The notes under the pieces: model-generated
What the model was told of the DNA's origin: nothing
Databases searched by the model: none
What the model saw: the letters and a program-made list of their open reading frames with translations, nothing else
Shown here: piece by piece, positions 1-7,251 of the stretch
Layout of the letters: each line of letters begins with the position of its first letter
Numbering within the stretch: the first letter of the stretch is position 1
Program-made: the position numbers and the translations under genes
Assembly: GCA_947470005.1 (NCBI GenBank)
Contig: CANISA010000035.1
Coordinates: forward strand, 1 to 9,959
Direction of reading: 5' to 3'
Origin: Legionellaceae bacterium
GTDB taxonomy: Bacteria > Pseudomonadota > Gammaproteobacteria > Legionellales > Legionellaceae
Length of the DNA: 9,959 nucleotides

Positions 1-190
1 GTATAGGAACCGTAATTTTACGAGTTTGATCTTATTTATCAATGGGTTGAAGTGCGAATTAAAGTTTTTTTTTATGTCAGCATCTCCTGGATGCCGCGGA
101 TAAACCGCGGCACGTCGCCGGCGAGGGATCAAATGTCAACAGGCCCTATAGTTAAGAAAAAGAATCGTCGTCTTTTGCAGACCAAGCACC
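1..190. other. Gene-free left edge with hairpin repeat
   Basis: No credible coding region is seen on either strand here. The stretch contains a T-rich run (about 65-73), a perfect GC-rich hairpin at 92-112 and a 10-bp palindrome at 115-124. It lies just downstream of the epmA stop. A weak A/T-only stem followed by T residues can be drawn on the minus strand around 155-178, but it is too weak to call a terminator. The structured part looks like an intergenic dispersed repeat. Confidence 0.5.
92..112. repeat. Perfect GC-rich hairpin (8-bp stem, 5-nt loop)
   Basis: TGCCGCGG at 92-99 is followed by the loop ATAAA and the exact complement CCGCGGCA at 105-112. A second perfect palindrome, TCGCCGGCGA, follows at 115-124. 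There is no T-run after the stem on either strand, so a classical intrinsic terminator is unlikely. The GC content is much higher than in the flanks, and the CCTGGATGCCGCGG context resembles short palindromic intergenic repeats of intracellular gammaproteobacteria. That assignment is inference. Confidence 0.6.
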
Positions 191-1150
191 TTAAGCCCTT
201 GAAAAATCAAATGCCAATGTGTTTGCAATACTCGGCTGATGAAAACATAGCGCCATGAGGCGATCAACACCTAACGCCACTCCGCTACACGGAGGAAGCC
301 CATGCTGAAGGGCTTTCAGCAAAAACTCATCAGACGCAGGTTGTGGCAAGCCACACGCTTCTCGTGCGGCTATATCTGCTTGAAAACGGGCCGCTTGGTG
401 CGCCGGATCAGTGAGCTCATGAAACCCATTCGCTAACTCAACGCCTCGATAATACACTTCAAAACGTTCCGCTACGCCATGACGAATCACCGCAAGAGAA
501 GCCTGTGAGGGTGGAAAATCAATCACCGCCACCGGGGGGAGAAGTAACGCGAAAGACGGCTCAACGACATGGCTCATCAGCAAAAATAAGTATTGGTCGC
601 GATCCGTTTCATCCGCTGGCAACACGTGTTGCAATCCAAAATGATGCACTGTTTTCTTTAGTACAGATAGCGCTGCATCAAACGGATCAAGCCCACAGGT
701 TTCTTCAAAGGCCTCTCGGTACGTTTTAATCATAACCGGGGGGCAATCAAGCATCTGCTGTAAGAATACATCAACTTCTTGCAGCAACGTGTGGTGATCA
801 ATGCCCAGCTGATACCATTCAAGCAAGCTAAATTCAGGGTTATGCCATCGCCCCAATTCATCATCTCGAAAAACACGTGCTATTTGAAAAATGGGCCCGC
901 TACCCGCCGCCAATAACCGCTTCATGTGATATTCAGGCGAGGTTTGAAGTGCATACGACTCGCCACGAAACAACGCAGGGATGTTACTTAAATAGCGATC
1001 GGTTATACCAAAACGTGCCATCACCGGCGTTTCGACTTCTAGGTAATCGCGTGCATTAAAAAAAGCACGAATACAACTGACTATGCGCGCGCGCTGCCGC
1101 AAGATGTCTATCGACGCGGAAGGCTCCCATTGAAGACTATCTGGATTCAA
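191..1150 (-). CDS. epmA: EF-P beta-lysyltransferase EpmA (PoxA/GenX)
   Basis: EpmA is a class II lysyl-tRNA synthetase paralog without the anticodon domain. It activates (R)-beta-lysine with ATP and attaches it to a conserved lysine of elongation factor P in the cytoplasm, which helps ribosomes through polyproline stretches. From the preferred start, the family-typical N-terminus WEPSASI is followed by motif 1 around VETPVM (residues 39-44), SPEYHMKRLL (71-80), motif 2 FRDDELGRWHNPEF (94-107) and motif 3 GVALGVDR (290-297). No upstream ATG or GTG exists in frame. The chosen TTG at 1150-1148 overlaps the sufT stop (TTGA) and has AGGG about 7 bases upstream. It gives 319 residues, near the E. 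coli length of 325. A farther TTG at 1234 would add 28 residues without homology and overlap sufT deeply. As the last gene of the suf operon it may be translationally coupled to sufT. Confidence 0.95.
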   Translation of the reverse strand: MNPDSLQWEPSASIDILRQRARIVSCIRAFFNARDYLEVETPVMARFGITDRYLSNIPALFRGESYALQTSPEYHMKRLLAAGSGPIFQIARVFRDDELGRWHNPEFSLLEWYQLGIDHHTLLQEVDVFLQQMLDCPPVMIKTYREAFEETCGLDPFDAALSVLKKTVHHFGLQHVLPADETDRDQYLFLLMSHVVEPSFALLLPPVAVIDFPPSQASLAVIRHGVAERFEVYYRGVELANGFHELTDPAHQAARFQADIAAREACGLPQPASDEFLLKALQHGLPPCSGVALGVDRLMALCFHQPSIANTLAFDFSRA

Positions 1151-1485
1151 TAGAATATCCCTAGCTCTAAACGCGCAACCTCCGTCATGCGTTCTTGCGT
1201 CCAGGGTGGCTCCCAGACAAGCTCCACCGTGCAATCACGCACCCCTTCAACTTGATTCACTGCTTGCTCTACCGTTCCGGGAAATGTTTGTGCGACGGGA
1301 CAGCCCGGAGACGTGAGGGTCATTTGAATAAAGACCCATTTTGTGTCATCAATCTTAACGTCATAGATCAACCCAAGATCGTAAATATTGGTCGGTATTT
1401 CCGGATCAAAAACGGTTTTGAGTGCAACAATCACCTGCGCATGCAATGCCTCGAGCTCGTCCTCTTTTTTCTTAAAGCCAAACAT
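1147..1485 (-). CDS. sufT: SufT, DUF59/MIP18-family Fe-S maturation protein
   Basis: This 112-residue single-domain protein belongs to the MIP18/DUF59 family, whose SufT members help deliver or mature Fe-S clusters on client proteins. Visible family marks are DPEIPTNIYDLGLIY near residue 27, TSPGCP near residue 60 with the conserved reactive cysteine, and ELVWEPPWTQERM in the C-terminal part, the usual SufT ending. It starts 6 bases after sufU, with GGAG about 9 bases before the ATG, and its TGA stop shares two bases with the TTG start of epmA. Position at the end of a SUF operon is the classic context for SufT. The exact client proteins cannot be told from sequence. Confidence 0.93.
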   Translation of the reverse strand: MFGFKKKEDELEALHAQVIVALKTVFDPEIPTNIYDLGLIYDVKIDDTKWVFIQMTLTSPGCPVAQTFPGTVEQAVNQVEGVRDCTVELVWEPPWTQERMTEVARLELGIFY

Positions 1486-1491
1486 AGGTTA

Positions 1492-1938
1492 TTACTCCGT
1501 CGTCACTAAGGCTTCTTCTTGTTTTAACGCGGCATCCAAGGTATGCCACGCCAACGTCGCGCATTTCACCCGTGCAGGAAACTCGCGCACACCAGCTAAC
1601 ACCGTCAATTTGTCCAAATCTAAAGGGGGAATCTCATCTTCACGCGTGACCATCGCATGAAATCGCAGAAACAACGCACGCGCTTCGTTTACTGTCTTGC
1701 CTTTTAACGCATCGGTCATGAGGGACGCCGAGGCTTGTGAAATGGCACACCCACACCCGACAAAACTGATGTCTTCGACCACTCCCGCCGTGAGGTGCAC
1801 ATAGACAGTTAATTGATCACCACACAAGGGGTTGTACCCTCGTGCGTGACACGTCGCATCAGCCATTTTCCGCTGGTTTCGTGGGTTTCGATTGTGATCC
1901 ATAATGACTTCTTGATACAGCTCGCGTATATCCATCAT
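1492..1938 (-). CDS. sufU: SufU-type sulfur acceptor / IscU-like protein
   Basis: SufU accepts persulfide sulfur from SufS and passes it to the SufBCD scaffold; in characterised members it is a zinc protein acting as a sulfurtransferase rather than a true scaffold. The 148-residue product has the IscU-fold ligands C39 and D41 in NPLCGD, C64 in GCGCAIS and C126 in RVKCATLAW. A stretch of roughly 20 residues lies between the second and third ligand regions (around 90-118), the insertion that separates SufU from IscU. The extra C62 in GCGC is uncommon compared with the usual GxGC pattern. The start ATG overlaps the sufS stop by one base (TGATG), and a second ATG follows at once. It is the likely partner of the neighbouring SufS, since no sufE is present here. 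Confidence 0.95.
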   Translation of the reverse strand: MMDIRELYQEVIMDHNRNPRNQRKMADATCHARGYNPLCGDQLTVYVHLTAGVVEDISFVGCGCAISQASASLMTDALKGKTVNEARALFLRFHAMVTREDEIPPLDLDKLTVLAGVREFPARVKCATLAWHTLDAALKQEEALVTTE

Positions 1939-3173
1939 CAGGCGAACACCTCATTGACATGATTTAATGCAGCCATGCAACGATCAATCTCTGCTTTATT
2001 ATTATAAAACGACAACGAGAGACGCGTGGTTGCCGCCACACCTAAAAAATCCATCAACGGCATGGCACAATGATGCCCACTGCGAATGGCGATCCCTTCA
2101 CTGTCTAAAATCGTGCCAACATCATGCGAATGAATCGACTCATGCACCAGTGATAGCACCGGGACCTTCGCTTGTGCGGTCCCTACAATTCGAAAACCTT
2201 TTAATGATTGGATAGACTCCGTGGCGTAACGCAATAAATCCATTTCATATTGATTGACCGCATCCATATCCAACGTCGCCAAATAATCCAGTGCGGCACC
2301 GAGGCCAATCACACCGGCAATGTTCGGCGTACCCGCTTCAAATTTATGCGGCAACGGCGCGTACTCTGTGTGCTCGAATCGAACATAACGGATCATCTCG
2401 CCGCCGCCCTGATAAGGCCGCATCTCATTCAACAAGGCTTCTCGCCCCCACAACACACCAATCCCGGTTGGACCATACATTTTATGGCCTGAAAATGCGT
2501 AAAAATCACAGCCCAACGCTTGAACATCAATGGGCAGATGAGCGGTCGCTTGTGCGCCATCCAACAACACGCAAGCACCGTATGCATGCGCCATGTCAGT
2601 CATCTTTTTCACGGGATTGATTGTACCTAACGCATTGGACGCATAACTTAATGCCAAAATTTTAGTTTTACTTGAAAGCTTTTGTTCAAACACATCCATC
2701 AACACCTCACCTGCCGGTGAGATAGGTACGACCTGGAGCGTCGCTCCGGTTTGTTCACAAACCATTTGCCATGGCACGATGTTGGCATGATGCTCCATGC
2801 AGGTGATGAGAATTTCATCCCCTGCAGCCAGTCGAGGCAAGGCAAAACTGTGCGCCACGAGGTTAATCGCCTCCGTCGTGCCACGGACAAAAATACATTC
2901 ATGCACATGGGGTGCATTGATAAATCGCCGAACGTTTTCACGTGCGGCTTCAAACTGATTCGTGGCCCGTACACTTAATGCATGCACGCCGCGATGCACA
3001 TTGGCGTTATCATGCGCATAATAGGTCGACATGGCGTCGATCACTGCGCGCGGCTTTTGTGTTGTCGCCGCATTGTCTAAATACACCAACGGCTGACCAT
3101 TCACGACCTGATGCAGGGCGGGAAAGTCGCGCCGGATCAACTCAATATCAAGCGTTTTTTGGGACCTATTCAT
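1938..3173 (-). CDS. sufS: SufS cysteine desulfurase
   Basis: This is a PLP-dependent cysteine desulfurase, group II (SufS/CsdA type). It removes sulfur from L-cysteine as an enzyme-bound persulfide for Fe-S cluster synthesis. The 411-residue length fits the family (E. coli SufS has 406). Visible marks are YLDNAATTQKP near residue 31, EHHANIVPW near 127 with the PLP-stacking histidine, DGAQ with D205, the PLP lysine K231 in FSGHKMYGPTG, RFEHTEY near 265, and the catalytic cysteine C369 in RSGHHCAMPLM. The GHHC context and short active loop are group II features that require a sulfur-acceptor partner, here probably SufU. It begins 4 bases after the sufD stop with TGGGG upstream. Confidence 0.98.
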   Translation of the reverse strand: MNRSQKTLDIELIRRDFPALHQVVNGQPLVYLDNAATTQKPRAVIDAMSTYYAHDNANVHRGVHALSVRATNQFEAARENVRRFINAPHVHECIFVRGTTEAINLVAHSFALPRLAAGDEILITCMEHHANIVPWQMVCEQTGATLQVVPISPAGEVLMDVFEQKLSSKTKILALSYASNALGTINPVKKMTDMAHAYGACVLLDGAQATAHLPIDVQALGCDFYAFSGHKMYGPTGIGVLWGREALLNEMRPYQGGGEMIRYVRFEHTEYAPLPHKFEAGTPNIAGVIGLGAALDYLATLDMDAVNQYEMDLLRYATESIQSLKGFRIVGTAQAKVPVLSLVHESIHSHDVGTILDSEGIAIRSGHHCAMPLMDFLGVAATTRLSLSFYNNKAEIDRCMAALNHVNEVFA

Positions 3174-3177
3174 GGCA

Positions 3178-4401
3178 TTACCCCAGATGTTGCGTTAACA
3201 AAGCACCCATCCAGCGCGCCAACGGCTCGGATGCCATGTTGTTCAAATTGTCAGTCACAAAGGCTTGAACCAAATAACGGCTCGCCTCGAGAGGCGGAAT
3301 TCCGCGCGTTCCTAAATAGAAAAGCGCCTCCTCATCCAGTTGACCTACGGTGGCGCCGTGCGTACACACCACATCATCCGCAAAAATTTCAAGCTGTGGC
3401 TTCGTGTCAATCTCGGCATGCGAGGACAACAATAGATTTTTATTCTGCTGCTTGGCTTCTGTGTGCTGTGCGTCAACCGCCACAACGACTTTGCCATTAA
3501 ATACCGCACGCGAATGCCCCGTCACCATTCCCTTATAATCTTGGTCACTCGTGCAATCAGGCACATCATGCTTCACCACCGTGTGATGATCCACGTGTTG
3601 ATCGCCCGCCGTCGCGTAAATACCATTCATCAGACACGACGCATGGGGTTCTGCCAAGGTAATCGTTGTGTCACTGCGTACCCATTTACCACCCAAGCTG
3701 AGGGAATGACTGTCCAATTGACTGCTCTGCGTTTGCCGAACCGCCAGCTCACCCACATGATAAGCCAGGGGGCTTTCGCGTTGAATTTTATAATGCTTCA
3801 GGTGCGCGCCCGCGCCTAAATGAACTTCAGTGAGGGTATTTGTGAAATACGGTGTGTTTGCATCGCCTTGATAATCTTCAATCACCGTCGCCTGACTACC
3901 CGATTCCGCGACAATCAAGGTACGAATATAAGACGCTTGATACGCGGTCTCTTGCCAATGTGACAATAACAACGGCTCATCCAAACACACCCCTTGAGGC
4001 AAATAAATAAACAACCCATCACGCAACATGGCGGTATTTTGCGCTAAAAATCCATGTGTATGCGTCGCAATTTGCCCTAAATACGGCTTAATTTTTGCTG
4101 CATGCAGAACCAGGGCCTCCGCCCACGACAAAACAATCACCCCTGGAGGTAATTGTTTAATGACCGCAATAGGCAAGTCGTTTTTATGTCGATCACTGGC
4201 GTTTTTAGCCCCAGGCAGAGCATGATAACGCTGCTTGATAAACGCATCTGTCGCGGTGTACTTCCAATCCTCATCGTGCCGCGTCGGAAATCCTAAACGC
4301 GAAAAATCCGCTAATGCGCTTGTTCTCAATGCGGAAATTTGAGGAAGATCCACCGTTAGGCGTTGCCCTTCGGCCATGTAAAAATCCAAAAGATCGCTCA
4401 T
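3178..4401 (-). CDS. sufD: SufD, Fe-S scaffold complex subunit
   Basis: SufD forms the SufBC2D scaffold with SufB and SufC, on which Fe-S clusters are built before transfer. The C-terminal beta-helix core is well conserved: YKGMVTGHSRAVFNGKV, DAQHTEAKQQNKNLLLS, then CTHGATVGQLDEEALFYL with the conserved histidine that faces SufB, then an amphipathic C-terminus. The start chosen is the ATG at 4401, which has GGAG 5 bases upstream, lies 2 bases after the sufC stop and yields 407 residues. A TTG at 4425 is also open but overlaps sufC and lacks a good ribosome-binding site. The N-terminal half is poorly conserved, as is normal for SufD. Confidence 0.97.
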   Translation of the reverse strand: MSDLLDFYMAEGQRLTVDLPQISALRTSALADFSRLGFPTRHDEDWKYTATDAFIKQRYHALPGAKNASDRHKNDLPIAVIKQLPPGVIVLSWAEALVLHAAKIKPYLGQIATHTHGFLAQNTAMLRDGLFIYLPQGVCLDEPLLLSHWQETAYQASYIRTLIVAESGSQATVIEDYQGDANTPYFTNTLTEVHLGAGAHLKHYKIQRESPLAYHVGELAVRQTQSSQLDSHSLSLGGKWVRSDTTITLAEPHASCLMNGIYATAGDQHVDHHTVVKHDVPDCTSDQDYKGMVTGHSRAVFNGKVVVAVDAQHTEAKQQNKNLLLSSHAEIDTKPQLEIFADDVVCTHGATVGQLDEEALFYLGTRGIPPLEASRYLVQAFVTDNLNNMASEPLARWMGALLTQHLG

Positions 4402-4403
4402 GC

Positions 4404-5153
4404 CTACTCCGTCTCCTCCAGCCAACTATACCCCTTGTCTTCCAACTCAAAGGCCAACGACTTATCACCGGATTTAATCATTCGACCCTGTGACAACACA
4501 TGAATAAAATCAGGCTCCACGTAGTTCAATAATCGTTGGTAATGCGTCACCAGGATGATTGCGCGATCAGGTGAGCGCATGGCGTTCACCCCTTGTGCAA
4601 TCACACGCAAGGCGTCAATGTCTAGACCTGAGTCGGTTTCATCTAAAATAGCAAGCTTTGGCTCTAGAGCCACCATTTGCAAAATTTCATTGCGTTTTTT
4701 CTCACCGCCTGAAAAGCCTTCATTGATGCTACGATACAAAAAAGATTCATCCATATCCAGCAGCTGACATTTGGCTCGAATAAAACTCAAAAATTCAATC
4801 GCATCCATCGGCATTCTGCCCTGGCCTTTACGCACTGCATTCACCGACGCCTTAAGAAAATTGATGTTCGTCACGCCTGGGATTTCCACAGGGTACTGAA
4901 ACGACATAAAAATTCCCGCTTGAGCACGCTCAGCCGGTGACAAGGGCTGCAAATCCTCACCACAATACGTGATGGAACCATCCGTCACATCGTACGCAGG
5001 GTGCCCTGCCAAAACTTTAGATAGCGTACTCTTGCCTGAGCCATTGGGGCCCATGATGGCATGCACTTCGCCTGGATTCACCGTCAGGTTTATCCCTTTT
5101 AAAATAGGTGTCGTGTCGATCGCTACGTGTAATTCATGAATTGATAACATCAT
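4404..5153 (-). CDS. sufC: SufC, ABC-type ATPase of the SUF complex
   Basis: SufC is the cytoplasmic ABC ATPase that drives conformational change of the SufBCD scaffold; it is not a transporter component. The 249-residue protein shows Walker A GPNGSGKST (residues 35-43), Q-loop Q86, the ABC signature FSGGEKK (147-153), Walker B LAILDETD (167-174) and the switch histidine H204. FSGGEKKRNEILQM is diagnostic for SufC. The ATG overlaps the sufB stop by one base (TAATG), and a second ATG follows directly. AGG lies 3 bases before the first ATG and 6 before the second, so either could be used. Confidence 0.98.
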   Translation of the reverse strand: MMLSIHELHVAIDTTPILKGINLTVNPGEVHAIMGPNGSGKSTLSKVLAGHPAYDVTDGSITYCGEDLQPLSPAERAQAGIFMSFQYPVEIPGVTNINFLKASVNAVRKGQGRMPMDAIEFLSFIRAKCQLLDMDESFLYRSINEGFSGGEKKRNEILQMVALEPKLAILDETDSGLDIDALRVIAQGVNAMRSPDRAIILVTHYQRLLNYVEPDFIHVLSQGRMIKSGDKSLAFELEDKGYSWLEETE

Positions 5154-6601
5154 TAGCCTACTGCCCCCTCCAAACTAATACCTAGCAATTTTGTGGCTTC
5201 CACCGCGAATTCCATGGGCAACTCTTTCAAAACTTGCTTGCAAAACCCATTCACAATCATGGAAACCGCATCCTCAGTGTCAATGCCTCGTTGCTGACAA
5301 TAAAACAATTGTTCTTCACTTAATTTCGATGTGGTTGCTTCATGCTCCACTTGCGCCGTTGGGTGCTTCACTTCGATGTAAGGAAACGTATGTGCCGAAC
5401 ACGTTGAACCCATCAACATCGAATCACATTGCGTGTAATTGCGCGCATTAACCGCCGTGGGTGCGATACGCACTAATCCACGGTAAGCATTGTGCGAATG
5501 CCCCGCACTGATCCCTTTTGAGATAATGGTCGATCGCGTGTTTTTCCCTAAATGGATCATTTTAGTGCCTGTATCGGCTTGCTGCCGGTTATTCGTCACG
5601 GCAACCGAATAAAACTCCCCAACGGAATAATCGCCTTGCAAAATCACACTCGGGTATTTCCACGTGATCGCCGAGCCTGTTTCAATCTGTGTCCACGAAA
5701 TTTTAGACCGTTTACCACGGCATGCGCCGCGTTTGGTCACAAAATTAAAAATACCACCTTTGCCGTCTTTGTCACCCGGGTACCAATTTTGCACGGTAGA
5801 ATATTTGATTTGTGCATTGTCCAATGCAACCAGCTCGACCACTGCGGCATGCAACTGGTTCTCATCGCGCCGAGGTGCCGTGCATCCCTCTAAATAAGAA
5901 ACGTAACTATCACTGTCTGCAATAATCAACGTCCGTTCGAATTGACCTGTCCCCGCTGAATTAATACGAAAATAGGTAGAAAGCTCCATGGGGCAGCGCA
6001 CCCCTTTCGGAATATAAACAAACGAACCATCACTAAAGACCGCTGAATTTAACGCCGCATAAAAATTATCACGGTAAGGCACAACCGAACCCAAGTACTG
6101 CTTAATCAAATCAGGATGCTCATGCACCGCTTCGGAAAAAGAACAAAAAATGATACCTTTTTCGGCAAGTTTTGCTTTAAACGTGGTGGCAACGGAGACG
6201 CTGTCAAACACCGCATCAACGGCAACACCTGCCAGCATTTCTTGCTCCCGCAAAGGAATACCTAATTTCTCATAGGTCCGTAACAGCTCAGGATCCACTT
6301 CATCCAAACTTTTAGGGCCGTCTTGTTTATTTTTAGGTGCGGAATAATAAGCAATCGCTTGGTAGTCTATCGGCGGATAATGCACACTGGACCACGTAGG
6401 AACCGGCATGGTTTGCCAAAACCGAAACGCCTCCAATCGCCACGCCAAAACAAATTCCGGCTCGCCTTTAATGGCTGATAGTCGGCGAATCACCTCTTCA
6501 TTCAACCCTGGCGCAAAGGTTTCCATCTCAATATCGGTGATAAACCCATGTTGGTATTCGCGATCAAGCAGCGAATTGAGTTGTTCATTTTGTTTAGCCA
6601 C
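5153..6601 (-). CDS. sufB: SufB, Fe-S scaffold core subunit
   Basis: SufB is the core scaffold on which the nascent Fe-S cluster forms. Conserved blocks include YIPKGVRCPMELSTYFRIN, FERTLIIAD, EGCTAPRRDENQLHAAVVE, NWYPGDKDGKGGIFNFVTKRG and NYTQCDSML. Counted from the upstream ATG (subtract 7 for the chosen start), C399 aligns with E. coli C405 and H427/E428 with H433/E434, residues important for cluster assembly. The start preferred here is GTG at 6601-6599, with GGGAG 6 bases upstream. It gives 482 residues and overlaps the regulator stop by 8 bases (GTGGCTAA). An ATG at 6622 in the same frame adds 7 residues but has no clear ribosome-binding site, so the start is not certain. Confidence 0.97.
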   Translation of the reverse strand: MAKQNEQLNSLLDREYQHGFITDIEMETFAPGLNEEVIRRLSAIKGEPEFVLAWRLEAFRFWQTMPVPTWSSVHYPPIDYQAIAYYSAPKNKQDGPKSLDEVDPELLRTYEKLGIPLREQEMLAGVAVDAVFDSVSVATTFKAKLAEKGIIFCSFSEAVHEHPDLIKQYLGSVVPYRDNFYAALNSAVFSDGSFVYIPKGVRCPMELSTYFRINSAGTGQFERTLIIADSDSYVSYLEGCTAPRRDENQLHAAVVELVALDNAQIKYSTVQNWYPGDKDGKGGIFNFVTKRGACRGKRSKISWTQIETGSAITWKYPSVILQGDYSVGEFYSVAVTNNRQQADTGTKMIHLGKNTRSTIISKGISAGHSHNAYRGLVRIAPTAVNARNYTQCDSMLMGSTCSAHTFPYIEVKHPTAQVEHEATTSKLSEEQLFYCQQRGIDTEDAVSMIVNGFCKQVLKELPMEFAVEATKLLGISLEGAVG

Positions 6602-7055
6602 TGCCCACTCCCATTGCACCATGCTTCATTCGGTCAATATCAACCGCCGTCAAAGACGGTTTAGCCAACGCTTCTAGACTCACACTATTCAACGTTGATT
6701 CAATCACGTGACTAATCAAACGCCAATTACCTTGCACGTGACACACATCCTGCAAGGCACACGTATTCGGGTGCAGCTGACATTCCGTCAACCCGCGCGA
6801 TTCGTCCAAGGCATACAGAATATCCACCACGGAAATATCCTTCGGCAGCCGTTGCAGCCGGTACCCTCCCGAAGCCCCGCGCACAGAAGACAACAAGCCT
6901 GCTGTGGTTAATCGTTTTAATACTTTACTGACCGTGGGGACGGCAAGGTGAGTGTGCACTGCAATCTCACGCGCATTAGATAACTGCGCCGATCGCGTGG
7001 CCAGGTACACCATGATTATTGTCCCATAATCAGCCAATTTACTGATGCGAAGCAT
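6594..7055 (-). CDS. Rrf2/IscR-type SUF operon regulator
   Basis: This 153-residue regulator has the N-terminus MLRISKLADYG typical of the gammaproteobacterial SUF-system regulators within the Rrf2 family. A winged helix-turn-helix covers about residues 20-68, including AVPTVSKVLKRL as the recognition region and RGASGGYRL as the wing. Three cysteines, C92, C99 and C105, follow the spacing CX6CX5C with a histidine at 106; they probably bind a [2Fe-2S] cluster. E. coli IscR has CX5CX5C, so the first gap is one residue longer here. The start has GAGGA 5 bases upstream. It is the first gene of the suf operon and probably represses its own promoter when it carries a cluster, which is inference from the family. 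It is related to, but not orthologous in name with, cyanobacterial SufR. Confidence 0.93.
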   Translation of the reverse strand: MLRISKLADYGTIIMVYLATRSAQLSNAREIAVHTHLAVPTVSKVLKRLTTAGLLSSVRGASGGYRLQRLPKDISVVDILYALDESRGLTECQLHPNTCALQDVCHVQGNWRLISHVIESTLNSVSLEALAKPSLTAVDIDRMKHGAMGVGSG

Positions 7056-7077
7056 ACCATTCCTCGTCTAGTTGATC

Positions 7078-7096
7078 GAGTACTATTTTAGTCCTC
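7078..7096 (-). promoter_or_regulatory. Candidate operator for the Rrf2 regulator with embedded -10
   Basis: On the plus strand GAGTACTA (7078-7085), the spacer TTT and TAGTCCTC (7089-7096) form an inverted repeat with 7 of 8 pairs matching. Bases 7081-7093 fit 12 of 13 positions of the IscR type-1 core (GACT-RWWWY-AGTC). The minus-strand sequence inside it, TAAAAT (7090-7085), is a fair -10 box for the regulator/suf transcript, although no good -35 is visible. The site lies 23 bases upstream of the regulator start, a position that would allow autorepression. The outer flanks match the type-1 consensus only partly. Confidence 0.55.
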
Positions 7097-7118
7097 ATTT
7101 AGCCGATGCACTTAAGTC

Positions 7119-7145
7119 TATACAGAACTAAATTCGTTCTATATA
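7119..7145. promoter_or_regulatory. 27-bp near-perfect palindrome, unknown operator
   Basis: Two 13-base arms (7119-7131 and 7133-7145) around a central A at 7132 pair at 11 of 13 positions; the inner part is AGAACTAA against TTCGTTCT. It lies between the candidate Rrf2 operator and the phosphatase promoter. Such length and symmetry suggest a dimeric regulator site. It does not match the Fur, LexA or IscR consensus patterns known to me. Which gene it serves cannot be decided. Confidence 0.45.
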
Positions 7146-7192
7146 AAATAAAACCGCCCATGTTACCTCAACTCATTGGTTTGATGCAAGCG

Positions 7193-7220
7193 TTGACAGC
7201 CCTCTCGTTCACCTTATAAT
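7193..7220 (+). promoter_or_regulatory. Near-consensus sigma-70 promoter of the acid phosphatase gene
   Basis: TTGACA at 7193-7198 and TATAAT at 7215-7220 are both exact consensus hexamers, separated by 16 bases. Transcription should start near 7227, leaving an untranslated leader of about 25 bases before the ATG at 7252. This rules out the ATG at 7219, which lies inside the promoter. Confidence 0.8.
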
Positions 7221-7233
7221 GATTATCATATTC
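7215..7233 (+). promoter_or_regulatory. Fur box over the -10 region
   Basis: The 19 bases starting TATAATGATTATCAT match the Fur consensus (GATAATGATAATCATTATC) at 15 of 19 positions, including the whole central block except one base. The box begins exactly at the -10 hexamer and covers the expected transcription start, so iron-loaded Fur would block RNA polymerase. Repression in iron-rich conditions is therefore predicted. Confidence 0.65.
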
Positions 7234-7251
7234 AACAACGTGAGATTTCAG

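Noticed and set aside
52..258. Open frame of 68 codons on the plus strand at the left edge
   Set aside because: It starts with GTG without a ribosome-binding site, runs through the hairpin repeat and ends antisense to epmA; the protein has no recognisable character.
1195..1660. Plus-strand open frames antisense to sufT and sufU
   Set aside because: They are shadows of well-conserved genes; the translations have no coding character and no start signals.
4402..4425. Longer SufD start (TTG at 4425)
   Set aside because: The ATG at 4401 has GGAG at good distance and follows the sufC stop by 2 bases, while the TTG lies inside sufC.
5552..5897. Plus-strand open frames opposite sufB
   Set aside because: They lie opposite the most conserved sufB segment and are explained by its codon use.
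7219..7251. Upstream ATG adding 11 residues to the acid phosphatase
   Set aside because: This ATG lies within the -10/Fur box and before the expected transcript start; the downstream ATG at 7252 gives a normal signal peptide.
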